NCBI GenBank assembly: GCA_964057225.1
Contig: OZ059899.1
Coordinates: 14,020,501 to 14,084,500 of the forward strand
Length of the DNA stretch: 64,000 bases
Direction: 5' to 3'
From: Auanema rhodensis
Taxonomy: Eukaryota > Nematoda > Chromadorea > Rhabditida > Rhabditidae
In this document: piece by piece, positions 1-12,244 of the stretch
How positions within the stretch are numbered: the stretch's first letter is position 1
How the letters are laid out: the number at the start of each line of letters is the position of its first letter
Notes under the pieces: model-generated
Databases searched by the model: none
What the model was told of the DNA's origin: nothing
The model's input: the letters and a program-made list of their open reading frames with translations, nothing else
Translations under genes and position numbers: made by a program

Positions 1-83
1 TAGATGATGAGAAGAAAAGAGAAAGAGAGATAGACAGAGTGAGAGAGAGAGAAAGAGAGAGACTGAGAAAGATTCTGTAGTAC
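1..83 (-). other. Start of an intron of the GPCR gene, purine-rich on +
   Basis: The exon ending at 84 is followed (minus strand) by a gtactac donor. The remaining 83 bases to the edge are GA-rich on + (pyrimidine-rich on the gene strand). No acceptor for the next exon is present, so the intron continues outside the window. Confidence 0.6.
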
Positions 84-1600
84 CTGTCTTCAGTTGCTCA
101 AATTCAGCATTTTGTTTCATATCAGCTTGAACTAATGAGGATATAACCCTAAAATAAAACAAATTATAAAACCATTGGTCTCAAAAGGAATAAAAAAAAA
201 GAAAAATCTCACATACCGTAGTAAAATGAAGTAAGAACATGCTGTTATGGCGAAACAAACAGCACAAAAGACAATCAGCCCGACGTGATAAGCAAAATGT
301 GAAGAAGTTGATGAATTAATATTAATAACACACGATGATGTACTATTTGCTGGAAAAAGCGAAAGATAATTTAAAAGCTGTTGAGCTTGAGTTGCAAGAC
401 TCAAGCATTAATTAATACCATTAATAGTACATTCTTGATCTATCATAATGCTTTTACTCATAGTTCCAGCAACCATATTAGCTAATGTAAAGGTTGATGA
501 GATGATCCATGTTCCAATTACAACTAGAACAACACGTCCTCTGCAAGTAGAAACAGTATAATTTTTGTATGTTTTTTGAATAAAAAAAGGCCAAAAAAGG
601 TATAAGATTGTCAAATATGTGATATGAATTCCCTTGAGAGGGATCTAAGTTCTTTTTTCATTCTTTTTCAAACACTAAACATCACAAATTCAACGAGAAC
701 GATGACTTATGATAAATAAAAAGCTTTTGCTTCCTGCTCTCTTTAAGCTTAAACATTTGAAAAATTGCTTTAAACTTACTTTGTAACTAGACTTGAATAT
801 CTTAAAGGATGACATATGAATATATATTCATTTAATGTAATAGTTAGAAGATTTAATATAGTTGCAAGATTAGAAAATCTGAAAAATAAAAAGAAATTAA
901 TGCTTGAAATAAGTTTCATTTCAAGTTGTTTTATTTGAATTCAATGATTTTTTCCGGCTAATTTAACCGATGAACATTCTATATATGTGTATGTATATAC
1001 ACGAAAATAATTGGGAAAATAAAATATTTGTTGAAGTTTGATGAGCATGATGAAGCAAGTTGTTGAATTACCTGAGCAATAAGCCACTGTATTGATCAAT
1101 ACGTATGGTCCATAATGAATTTGATGTACCCATATCCGATTTTAATAATTTTAAAGCAAAAAGAATGGAACATATACCTAAGAATAATATATAAATTATA
1201 ATAATTAATATAAATTAATTAAAGAAATACCTTTAAGTGTATCAATTAATGTAAAATTAAGAATCATTATATAGAATGTATGAGCAAATGTTGTTCGTTT
1301 TCTTGCCATTAATGTGTAAAGAAATGTTGAATTCAATAGAATAGCTAAGCTTCCCAGTACGATATAGCAAATTCCAAAACCACGTGCTGAACTTTCCCAA
1401 TCACCCCATTCATTATCACTTGAGTCTAAAGATTAAAGATGGATTGGGATGAATAGATGCAAAGATTTCATGCTGTTACTCATGCTGCTGCTCAGTTCGA
1501 GCTACTGACCTTCTAAGGAATTATCTAATCGCACGTTACCAGCTTGCTGGCTTTTAAACCATCGTAAGATGTCTTCCCGTGTAAAATTTTTATTTTCCAT
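84..1600 (-). CDS. Rhodopsin-family (class A-like) GPCR, 5' part only
   Basis: Membrane receptor, N-terminal 282 residues; TM6, TM7 and the tail lie beyond the left edge. Exons on the minus strand: 1510-1600, 1231-1425, 1072-1177, 780-878, 419-540, 217-385, 84-148; all phases agree. The start ATG (1600-1598) opens a hydrophilic N-terminus. TM1 is about residues 46-70 and keeps an Asn at the 1.50-like position (AILLNSTF). TM2 (about 79-105) keeps the Asp of LIDTLK. TM3 is about 132-155, TM4 (about 166-186) has the conserved Trp175, and TM5 is about 236-260. ECL2 has a Cys in QECTIN. Oddities: the DRY position reads NEY (147-149), followed by a normal-looking IFICHPLRYSS loop; no Cys sits near the start of TM3, so the usual TM3-ECL2 disulfide seems absent; one intron is only 33 nt. 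Ligand and subfamily are not recognisable. The family call is firm from the TM pattern; coupling is unknown. Confidence 0.82.
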
Positions 1601-1622
1601 TTTTATCTGAAAAATAAAATGT
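1601..1622 (-). other. 3' splice acceptor immediately before the GPCR start codon
   Basis: Read on the minus strand, a strong pyrimidine tract ends in TTTTTCAG at 1607, leaving only 6 nt (ATAAAA) before the ATG. This fits either the acceptor of a 5'UTR intron or a trans-splice (spliced-leader) acceptor. The sequence alone cannot separate these. A very short leader after TTTTTCAG is typical of spliced-leader addition in nematodes. Confidence 0.5.
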
Positions 1623-1959
1623 AAGTTTGAAATAAGTTTCACAGGAAAAAGAAGGAAAATTAGACGAAATAAGCGATTACGATACATTTAAATAATAAAG
1701 AAACATATGAAGTATAACAAAGAGAGAGAGGTAAACAGATAGGGAGAGAGAGAGAGAGAGAGAGGAACAGATCTACGACCTACAAGAGAGATACGGATAG
1801 AAAGAAATATTCATAAAATCATTTTGGTCGTACATAGTTCAGGAAGTAATATGGAGAAATAAAATAAAATGGAAAAAATGATTTGGAGGAGGGGGAGGAG
1901 TGCTGAAAATAAATTTTTTTTTTCAACAGAATTTGATATTGGGAGAGAGAGAAAGAGAT

Positions 1960-2023
<64 letters not shown>

Positions 2024-2186
2024 TGAAAGGGAAGGTTTTGGCTAATATTAGAGATAAACAGACTACAGCAGAAAAGGAAAAGCCACAAAGGTGGAAAAGC
2101 AGTGCACATAGAATGAAGATCATGATAATGAACGAAGGCATAGATGGCAACAGGCAGGAATGAGCAGAAATACAAGTCTGAGGTAT

Positions 2187-2248
<62 letters not shown>

Positions 2249-3160
2249 GAAAAGGGAAAGGGAAAGGAGCTATGAATTAAAAGGAAACAAGATACATGTT
2301 ATATGGATGAGAGTTTATGTTGAAGATGAACCAATGAGAAAAAGAAAAATACTAAATAAACATCAAAAGAAAACAGGAGGATATAAAAGAAAAAAAAAGC
2401 TGAAAATGTTGAAAAGTGAAAAAAAAGAATAAGAGAAGAATAAAGAGAAGGAAGAGAAGTAGATAAGAAGAATGAGGAGAGGGGGGGGGTAACGAAACGA
2501 ATAAAGAGTTCGAGTGAGAAAAAGAAAAATGTAGATCGCGGGGGAATAATGCGAAAGATATTAGTCCAAAATCTATGAGGAAAAAACAAGCAAAAAATGA
2601 AAATGAACGAGAGATCCACAAGATGATGTTTGAGATGATAAGCAAGATCATTTAAAGTTCAAATGAGAAACTTTATTCAGATTTTTAGGAAAAGCATGGG
2701 ACGATAGGAAGGACAGCAATTGCTGAAGAGGGTGGAGAGTACGGACCTACATCGAAAATCATGCTCGGTTTGGGTTCCATCAGAGTGTGAATCTAAAAAT
2801 AACATGCTCTTAGTGTGAGTACGATGAAGTTGTAAACGACAACGGCGACAAAGACGACGACGCCAGTCAAGAAGATGATACATGAGAAGGATTTGTAACG
2901 TTCCGGCCGATGCCATAGCATAAGCGATGAACCAAGCCAAAGATTGTTATCGAACTATCGAACTTTGAGCTGAACAAATTTTTTTCCCAAAAAAAAAAGA
3001 AAAAATAACGGACAATTTGGTTTTTTGTTTTGTGACTATTGAAAGGAAAAACAATAGTTGAAGGAAGGATAGATCGGAAGAGCAAGAGGTGAAGAAAGAG
3101 AAATGGAACCCGAAGGAGAGAGAGAGAGAGAGAAAAGGTGAAGCATATGAAGAAAGAGAA
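1623..3160. other. Non-coding flank of the GPCR gene with three GA arrays
   Basis: No gene supported. Holds (GA)n at 1743-1765, 1963-2021 (about 29 units) and 2191-2245 (about 27 units), G9 at 2481-2489 next to purine-rich DNA, and a CpG-containing complex patch at about 2690-2945. Open frames across the arrays encode only RERERE or SLSLSL and are artefacts of the dinucleotide repeat. Confidence 0.6.
1963..2021 (+). repeat. (GA)29 array
   Basis: Perfect alternating GA, about 59 bp. One of two long arrays only 170 bp apart (the other is 2191-2245). Confidence 0.95.
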
Positions 3161-4330
3161 TTCAATGTCTATGTCTATATCTGAAAACTTTACGATAGAA
3201 AACGTTTTTGAATGAACAATGTCCTAAGGTAGTAGATACGAGGATTAAAAGACAATTTTTGCTCACATGCTTTGAAGTCTGAACTATTTGTGATGAACTA
3301 AAGTGATGAAGCAAGTAAGAGAGAATAAAGGAAAGGAGAGAGAAGAGAGACACGGACGGATAGTTGTGGTGGTGAGAAGAGGAGGTGATCAACCTAATCA
3401 GCGCCACAAAAAAGCTATTCACATGGATTTTCATGAAAAAGAGGAAAAACTCGAAGATGACTTAACTCTATTTTGACATTCAAGTTTTCGTCGTAAGTCG
3501 ATGTCATCGTCAATGTTAAAGACGAAGGAGAAGAAGCAAACGAAGAAGAAGGAGAAGAAGAAGAAGAAGAAGATGAATATGGCATAAAAGAAATTTAAAA
3601 AAAGAAAATTTTCCTTCACACTTCCCTTCTGCATCATTTGGTAGTCGATTGTCAAAGAGATTAGGTTGACTAGAGAGATAAAGCTTCGCTGTTACCTCTG
3701 ACTATCCTTCTGAACACCTTGTCTTCCCTCACTTGTTGAACGTGGTTTTCGTTTCCTTTTTTTTCATTCTTTCACCTGTATAGCCTTTCTTCCTACTTCC
3801 TTCTTCCTTCTTCCTTCTTTTTTCTTCTCTCTACTACTATTTTCTCATATTCTCTACCAGAACACCTCTAAGCTACTTCTTCTACTCATATGACAACTAC
3901 TACTTTCATCTACTACTGCTCTACTGCTTCTCCTGCTACTACTACTACTACTACTAACACCAGTTCTGTTCCTTTTCAGGTCTGCTGTCACCTTTCGAAG
4001 CTGCCACTCTTTCTATAGCTCAGCAGTCATGAAGCAACAGCAACAGCTCAATAGCTAAGAAGCAGTACGCCACATTCAAACGTAATAGACAGTGATATTT
4101 GGACAAACTTATTTATTTATTTAATTAAAATATTGGTTTTGTTTTCAACCATTTAAATCTTTTTTCTTTTTCAAATTCTCAATAAGCTTCAAGGTTCATA
4201 AGGCGTGTTTGAAATACGCTTAAACTTAGGAAGGTGCCAAATAAAGCGAAGAAACGATTTCCGTAAATATTTCGTTGAAAATCATTCTTATTCTTCTAAC
4301 TATTAGATACATACATATATAGTAAAATAA
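3161..4330. other. Low-complexity intergenic sequence, purine-rich then pyrimidine-rich
   Basis: About 3290-3660 is purine-rich on + with GAA-type trinucleotides (about 3535-3570). About 3700-3960 switches to CT-rich with a short (CTA)n run near 3935-3955. From 3960 to 4330 the sequence is complex but has no frame or splice pattern I can defend. Confidence 0.5.
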
Positions 4331-4486
4331 ATAATTATTTTTTAAATATATAAAAGACAAATGATAATATAAGCTTTACATTAAGTTCATTTGAATCAAC
4401 TTTGATGATGACGAGATTTTTAAACTTTTCATCTCTGAATATTTCATTGTATTTGGACTTTCCCGAAAGTTGAACAAGTGAAAAGT

Positions 4487-4519
<33 letters not shown>

Positions 4520-6600
4520 TGGAGGAGAGAGGGAGAGGAAGAATCAGAAAGTTAAAGAGGCTCATCAAGGACTAAAGTATAAAATCATATATATACATAT
4601 ATTTCATGTATAATAAGAGAAAAATATAAAAATAATAGAAACATTAATAAAAAAAATAAAAAATATCATCCAAAACATGTCCTCTGTGTTGAGTATGAAA
4701 AGAGTTATGGCTGTATGTACAAGTTGAAGCTTAGATATTGCATGATCATTCCAAATAAAAGAAAAGAGAAGAGAAGCTTTTCCCGTTTGTGAATGTTCTA
4801 TATCGCTTATTCTCACTCATTCTCTATAGTAGATAGTAGAAAGGTGTAAGTTATTATTATTTATGTTCAATGAAAATAAAAGTATGATAATATGAGAACA
4901 AGAAAAATATATTTAAAGAAAGAAAATGCAAAGTCATCAAATTACTTTTTCTCTCTCTCTCTTTCAGCTTCTCTCTCCCCTCTCTCTCTTTGCTTCTCTC
5001 TCCCCTCTCTCTCTCTCTGTATATAGTTCACTAAGATAAAATAAGAAGAATATAATATGAATAAAGTATAATAAAGGTATAAACAGTCCAATTTATAATA
5101 TAAAACTAAAAAGTGTTTAATTTTAAATAAATAAAATAAAAAAAACATTTAAAAAACTTACTGACAGCTTAAAAGATTACAAAGTAAATTCAAATTTCAC
5201 AGATGTTTAACTGAAAAAAGGAATTGTTGTAAAAGCAGAAATAGAAAAGATTGATTATATGACAACAAGATAAGTAATCTACAAGAAAAAAAGATAAATG
5301 GATAATGAGAGAAATAGAGAAAAGAGATATATGTGTATAAGTTAAAGTTTTCTTTTGTTTCAAAAAAACAAAGTAAAATCTAATAAAGCTAAAACAACTA
5401 TTTGAACTCTTCGTGACATGCGTTTGATTGGTGTTAAGAGTACAAAACAATGTGAAAACTATAGATAAAGAGAGAATGATAAACAGGAAGAGAGAAAGAG
5501 AAATAGAGAGATGGAGAGAAAAAGGGAATGAAGGAGGGAGAGAGGGAGGGAAAGAAAGTCAAAAAGAAAACTTTTTTTTTGGGACAGGGAAGAGAGAAAA
5601 GTATGACAATACAAGGAAGACTATCATCTAATCCTACTTGACGAATACGAACTAATGTTGCTGATTGTACAAAAAGTCTGTGTTTTGAATGTTTTTGTCA
5701 GAGAAAAGTTTAAATGATGTTCCTTCCTTGGAAATAAATTAGATGGAAATGACAGACCGTTCACAGCTATAGCAAAAGTGGAAATGAAAATTGAATTTTC
5801 ACGTATAGTTCACGTAAGGCTAAGAAAATAAGGCTGAGAAAGCTTAAAACTAAATTGAAATGGAAGCAGAAAATAAAAAAAAATGAAAATGGATGATTGA
5901 CTCAAATATAAATAGAAATGCGTGAAAGGTGGCACACACACAGAGAGAGAGAAAGAGGGAGGGAAAGAGAAAGAAAGAGAGAAAACAAAGAGAAGAATGA
6001 GAAGAGGGATGAATGACAAAAACGGCTGGGGGGGGGGGGATAACGAGAACAGGAGGCAGAAACAAGATGAAATCTTTGAGAAAAAAGCAAAAGTGAGAAA
6101 AAAAAGTTTGGAAAGCTTCGAAAAAATGGTTTGTGTGATGGAAAAATAGACAAGAATGAATGAAAATTGAAGATTAAAACCGAGAATATTAAGAAAATAA
6201 TAAAAGTCAAAAATTGATTTAAAAAGATAGCTAAGAAGATTCAGAAGACATCACACGACGAAAACGATGAAGATGGAGCAGAAGAAGAAGAAGAAGAGGA
6301 AGAACACAGACAACGAAGCTTAACGATTCCGATAACAACAACGTCATAAGGATAAGAATAAAGAGAAAAAATGAAATTAATTATAAGAATCTTATATATG
6401 TATATGTATTAATGTGTTAACTATACATATATACATACATCTAGAATGAATTTATATTGAAACTACTATACTATATACTAAATGTAAGTAAACTATAGTA
6501 TATTGATAGAAATTTAGATAAATTCAAGATTAAAGGACATTTTTTTATAAATTATGTATTGAATGTAGATCAAAAATTAGAAAATAGGTGTAACACATGC
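4331..6600. other. Intergenic: GA and CT arrays, no gene seen
   Basis: (GA)n at about 4487-4519; CT array 4951-5019 containing two near-copies of a roughly 26-bp CT-rich unit; purine-rich stretches 5470-5560 and 5940-5990; G12 at 6028-6039. The rest is AT-rich. No conserved coding frame or RNA gene was recognised. Confidence 0.5.
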
Positions 6601-7777
6601 GTAGTACTTGTGGCACTTCTTCTTCGTCTTTCATCGCTTTCATCCTTGTCTTATGGTCGTTAGCTTGCACTACGTTGTTCTTCCTTTTTCTCTCATCTGA
6701 TTCTACTCTGCTAACTACCAAAATGCCGACATTCCCTAATGTGTTTATTGTTTCTAGCTTAAAGCTTATTCAAGCTCTGTGCAAGTACAACGTTTGATAA
6801 GAGATTAAAACTTGAAGTTCTTGCTTTTATCCCGGAAAATCTTTTTTTTTTCTTTTTTTTTTTCAAAATGTTCTGTCATGAAAACCATCATTACTCTTCC
6901 TGCTCTTTCTATCTTCCTCTGTTTCTTTCTGCCTCCCTCTCTCTCACTACTTCTTTCTTGCGGTTTGTGTTTCTTTATGTTTCACATGCTTCTGACGAGT
7001 TTTTCGACTGAAAAAGATCTCTCAGGTTGTCATTAGAAACTCTTTTCTTGTTTCCTTACAAATAAATCTTTCTTTGATTAATATACATCAACTTATTTTT
7101 TTCTTATGTTGTTTACAAGAGATGACACGGAACCAGATGATCTGATGAGACTTCTTCCCACTTACAACATGATGTCTTCTTCGTCTATGCTAAAGCTTAA
7201 GTTTCTAGGTTGTTAAGTGTAATTTTAATTGATTATATATATGTATTATATATAAAAATAAAATTATTGTTATGAAATCAATCTTCGTGCGCAACATTGA
7301 GGAAGAACAAGCTGGAGAAGATATAAAGATGATGGAAGATGATGATGCTGAAGATAATCATGATATCACAAGCTACAAGCTATAACTTTCTTTCAACTAA
7401 AAGAATAAATTGTCGAATAATAGGCATAGAAAGATGGTGAAAGAGAAATGAGATAGAAAGAGAAAAGAAGAGACCGAGACATGGCTGTTGGTTGGGGAGC
7501 GGGGGGGGGGAAGAATAGAAGATGTGAATACAGATGATGCTCATGAATCTCCTTTTTTACTTAGGTTGTTTGGAATACAAAAATTAAAGTTGAAAATTAA
7601 ATTAAAGAAAAAAGTATAATTGAAGCATCTATTATAGCAGTGTTTACTGGCTATTTATGCAAAATGAAATAATTCGCGAAAAATGAGATTGAAATTGAAA
7701 AATCGGCAAAAACGAAAATGGAAAATGTTGGTTAACGCAGCTATTGGCCATTAGCTTGTTTATACTTGGGTAAGAGG

Positions 7778-7780
<3 letters not shown>

Positions 7781-7846
<66 letters not shown>
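7781..7846 (+). repeat. (AG)33 array
   Basis: Perfect 66-bp AG run, purine on + like most arrays between 1.6 and 24 kb. Confidence 0.95.
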
Positions 7847-7848
<2 letters not shown>

Positions 7849-8865
7849 AACATGCGGCGGTGAAAGTCTACTACTAAAGGAAGAAGGGAAGAAGGGAAAA
7901 GTGGGTGGGAGTAGAGAGGAGAGTAATAATGACTAGAGGAGAACTCATTACAGATATGGAAATATGGATATACACAAATGATCAAAGAAGATCAAGAGGA
8001 GAAATGAATATATGGACCAGAAAAAGGGGGTGGACAGAAGGAAAGAGAAAGAGAGAGATAGAGAGAGACCTGAACAGAGGGAAAACATAGAGAGAGAGAG
8101 AGATAGAGAGAGAGAAAAGGGATAGACGAGTTGATAGATGAGACATGAAAACTTCATTCACTTCTTCTTCTTTTTGGTCCTTGGGCAATTTCACGAAAAA
8201 CCATTGTAGGTTGTTGCCATATTTAGCATATATGAGTTTGAAATATATCATTATTGATGCTACAAGAAGTTGAAATAGATAAAGAGAAAAAGAAAATAGA
8301 AAAAGAAGTGAAAGATAGATAGAGAGAGAGAAAGAGAGAAAGAGAGAGAGAGAGAGAGTAGATTATGAGAGAAATAGCTATACATGTAAATGCATTGAGA
8401 ATAATACAGTAGAATATAGGGTAAAGAAGGTATAACTAAAAGACAAAAAAAAAAGATATATTTAAGTATGAAAGAAAGAACCTCCTAATCATTACAGAGA
8501 GAAATGAAAAAATGTCTTGTAATTGTATTAATTCGAATGGAAGACACAGACATAATATGCAAAAGCTGCAAACGAAAACCACTGATTGATGTGTTGTGTG
8601 CACTCCCCAAAAAAATTTCTTCTGTCATGGAAAAATACATAGAAAGTATAAGTATAGTTCTAAAATGGTTTTGATGCATAAGTTGATTGATTATGTGAAT
8701 ACTATATATCTTAGCTATTCAACTTGCAGAATGATATAGCCCAGCTTGGAAGTAAAAGTAAGTTTATAGAAGAGATGGTGGGAATGGAATGGTGAGCAGA
8801 AGGCGGAGGGGGGGGGAAAGGTTATTGGAAAGTATGGAATATAGATTGTATAAGCTATATAGAGG

Positions 8866-8868
<3 letters not shown>

Positions 8869-8896
<28 letters not shown>

Positions 8897-8936
8897 TGGT
8901 GAGGGGAGAGAAATAGAGAGAGAAAGAGAGAGAGAA

Positions 8937-8995
<59 letters not shown>

Positions 8996-9011
8996 AAGAA
9001 AGAGAGAGAGG
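8869..9011 (+). repeat. Composite GA/AAAG array
   Basis: About 140 bp of GA with regularly interspersed AAAG units and one GTGG interruption. Entirely purine over most of its length; homopurine-homopyrimidine DNA of this length can adopt triplex (H-DNA) structure. Confidence 0.9.
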
Positions 9012-9100
9012 GCTAGGAAGATACAAGAAGAGCATAGTATATAGATGCACTTACTAACTATAAATATAGTAACAAATAACAATTCATTGAATAATTGTTA

Positions 9101-10643
9101 TAAGATGAGTTTAGAGATGAAAACATAAACGTGTGACTGAAATGTGATATTATATACGTTTTACAATTCAAAAAAATAAAATTGTAGTATATATCTAGTT
9201 CTTGTAATGTTGCATCTTCTGTCTAACTATCAAGTTTACTGATTTCTTTCTCACGTTCTCTCGTTCTTCCTCCCCTTTTCATTTATCTCTCTCCCTCTCA
9301 TCTCCCCTCTCTCTCTCTTTCTCTCTCTCTCTCTTTCTCTTAATATGAACATACATCTGATAAAGTTGGCAAAAGTTTCTCTTTGAAGGATTGAATTAGC
9401 TTATAAAACGTGACGTTTTTTGAAACAGAGATTCAAAGAAAATGCTCGGAAAATATTTTTTTCTCAAAAAAATACTGAAAAACTACAAGATGGATAAGAA
9501 GATAAGGTAGGAAGAAATTAAAAAAAAGAAAAAAAGAGAAAGAGAGACAGAATAAAGAGAGGATGGGTAGAAGAGAAGAAGAAGATTGACTCAAGCATAT
9601 CATCATTAAGATGACTTCAGGGCATCTGTTTCGCGCATAAGTCCACGGCAGCTTTTCATCCATTTGAATGATTCAGATGCCAAGTGATTCCTTTGGGAAT
9701 TTCCTTTCAATGTTACGTATACTACAACTTCTGATTTTCAGATGGGTTCACTACGACGTTAGGCTAATAGTAGGAGCAACAGAAAACGAGGCAGTTCGTG
9801 TAGTCGGCATGCAAGCAAGCAAAGCAACAAGTCTCATGAATCAGAAAATCCTGTATAAAAACTCTTTCTTTATAAGCTTAGCTGATCACGACGTCTTCAT
9901 CATGTGAAATGGAATTTAGCTTCAGGCTATGTTATAAAGGTTCTTTAACCGATAGAAAGATCAGCGCCGTCATCGTGAAGCTGAATAACTCATACACAAC
10001 GATGGATAATGCCAAACAAGAAGTACTGATTTATAATTTAGAAAAATGGGGCATAGTTAGTGAAAAGAGGTTAACTATATTGAATATAAACTGTAGTATA
10101 TATGAAAGAAAGAGAGAGAGAGCGAGAAATGAAGGAGAGAAGAGAATAGCTAGGTGGCTGGGAAGAGGAAGAAGCGTCAAATTCCTCTTTTTCAACAGAA
10201 AAAACGAAAAGCCATGTGGAACAAGTGCCAAATTGAATTCAAGTGATGATTTGACAAGAAAACTAAAACTGATTTATCATAAAATATTGAAGTAAACACA
10301 ATAAATATTCAAAAAAGTCGTTGATTTACCATATGAGAGAAAGCGGAATAAGTTTAGAAAAGAGACAGTGGTTGTACAGAAAATTATTGAGAAATAAGAA
10401 TTTTGCCTTAAGAAAGCAAAAAACAATCAAAAATCTTCATAAAAGCAAGTAGAAGGAAATGAATTGAGATTGGCGGAAGAGAAAACAAGGCGAATTGAAC
10501 GAAGTATGAAGTATAGATCAGGAAGCAGGTGAAGGCAGAAGTTATGAGAACTGACGCATAAGAACAAAGAATTATAGAAATCCATACGAAGGTATAGGAT
10601 GTAAAAGGGGATATTGAAATAGAGAGAGAAGGTTGTAAAGATT

Positions 10644-10703
<60 letters not shown>

Positions 10704-11199
10704 TAAAGCAAATAAAGTATATTCAACACTCAAGTTAAAAACCTTAGCTATACCTCTGAGAAGGCAGTGAATGACCTTCCCTCAAGGAATATTCTAAAGA
10801 TGATTTCTATTTGCTGATAAAAATAAAACAATAAGCAATTAAAAATTAGAAAGAGAGAGAGAGAGAGAGAGATAGAGAGAGAAAAGAGGGAAGTTTATAT
10901 TTAGTAGAATATAAGCAGTCCTAGTGAGCTGGGATAAAGAAGTAGATGAAGAAGCGGGGGTAGAGAGAGTCGTGGATTATAATCAAAATAGACCCAAATG
11001 CGATTGGACGTCATGTTGATGTTTCATCAGCATTAAAAGGAAATATATTTGGAAAATGAAAAAACAGTGATATGTTAATTGAAAAAGAAAAAGGAAAAGA
11101 AGAATAAAATCTGGAAACATCACACAATGTCCTAAATGACATAGGAATCTGAATATGAGAGAAGAAGGATATAGAAGACAGAGGAGGGGAGAACGACTA

Positions 11200-11232
<33 letters not shown>

Positions 11233-11620
11233 CTGAGAAAGAGAAAGAGAGAAAGAGAAAGAGAGCAAGAGAGAGATAATGAGTAACTGTCAGAGAGAAA
11301 AGAAAATAATATAAAGCTCAAGTTTTAGCTTCGCATACAAAAGGTTAAAAAATGCTGAAAATACATATGGTTGTGACATAAAAGGAAACAGGAAGGTAAG
11401 AAATATTCATAGAAGTTGAGTTATTTATCCAATAAAGTAATGAACTTTCCATGCTCTTGCCATGTTTATATTTGGAGAGAATAAGTTCATTTTATGGATA
11501 ATAAAATAAAATAAAAGTTTTGTCTCTCTCTCTCTGTCTCTTGAATACTGATAACTCAAAATGAAAATATTCGGAATATTATATGTATAGTTAGTAACTT
11601 ATTGACATATTCTTTCATAT
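9101..11620. other. Intergenic: complex patch at 9.6-10.3 kb, GA arrays
   Basis: CT array about 9301-9340. From 9600 to 10290 the sequence is less repetitive and has two adjacent open frames (9668-9907 and 9909-10295 on +), but their products match nothing I know and continue into GA repeat, so I do not call genes. (GA)n arrays follow at 10644-10696, about 10852-10882 and 11201-11276. Confidence 0.45.
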
Positions 11621-11630
11621 TATTTGCTAC

Positions 11631-11684
11631 TAACTGACTAACTGACTAAGTAACTGACTGACTGACTGACTGACTGACTGACTA
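11631..11684 (+). repeat. (ACTG)n tetranucleotide microsatellite
   Basis: A perfect run of ACTG units spans about 11653-11683, preceded by degenerate ACTA/ACTG units. The same tetranucleotide recurs in the opposite orientation (CAGT) at 20075-20103. Confidence 0.9.
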
Positions 11685-12050
11685 TACATACGTATGTATT
11701 CATTATGTATGTTTGCTTGAAGATTTTATAGTATAATAAAAGAAAAAGAAAACAATTTCATCATTCTAATCATTGAATTGGAGAAAAAAAGTTTTTTTTC
11801 TGCTTTTTTACTTCTGATTTACACAGAAAATAAATATCGTTTAGTGAACTTTAAAGACCAAAACTCAGAAAGCGGATGATTGGCCTCATCTCATGTTGCG
11901 AATTCATTTAAAATTTGTCGTTTTCGTTTTTTATTTTTATTTGTTCGTAAATGAGCTATTGTAATATAAAGATAATAGTTTATGTTCAAATGAAACATGA
12001 AGTTTCAAAGTTCAAAAGGATATGAGGGTGGAGCACAGAGAGGGAGAGAG

Positions 12051-12184
12051 AAAGTCTGTGATGGCTATTGCTGGAACTGGAGAGTGGTTAAGGCGGATAG
12101 TGATGAGGAACGGGATGAGGAACGAAAAACTTCTCAAGATAAAGAAAGAAAAGAATGAAAGAGATAAAGAGTGAGTGGGAGGGA
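12051..12184 (+). repeat. 134-bp dispersed repeat, copy A
   Basis: Identical to 26044-26177 over 134 positions except for two substitutions, with no indels (constant offset of 13993 bases). It begins AAAGTCTGTGATGGC and ends GTGGGAGGGA. A 43-bp (GA)n array lies just 3' (12199-12241). No open frame, tRNA-like box or terminal repeat is visible; probably a small duplicated segment or a short interspersed element. Confidence 0.9.
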
Positions 12185-12194
12185 GAGAAGAAAG

Positions 12195-12244
<50 letters not shown>

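Larger units (their letters stand above)
6601..9100. other. Intergenic: CT-rich block, long AG array, composite GA/AAAG array
   Basis: About 6600-7040 is pyrimidine-rich on +, against the local trend. G10 at 7501-7510. (AG)33 at 7781-7846. Imperfect purine tracts at 8040-8118 and 8320-8358, G9 at 8808-8816, and a 140-bp composite GA/AAAG array at 8869-9011. No supported gene. Confidence 0.5.

Noticed and set aside
1819-2432. Overlapping open frames across GA arrays, as at many other GA/CT arrays
   Set aside because: Their products are runs of RE, ER or LS from the dinucleotide repeat; any GA array is open in several frames.
9668-10295. Two adjacent + strand open frames of 79 and 128 codons
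   Set aside because: No recognisable domain, no consistent splice sites joining them, and the second runs into GA repeat.
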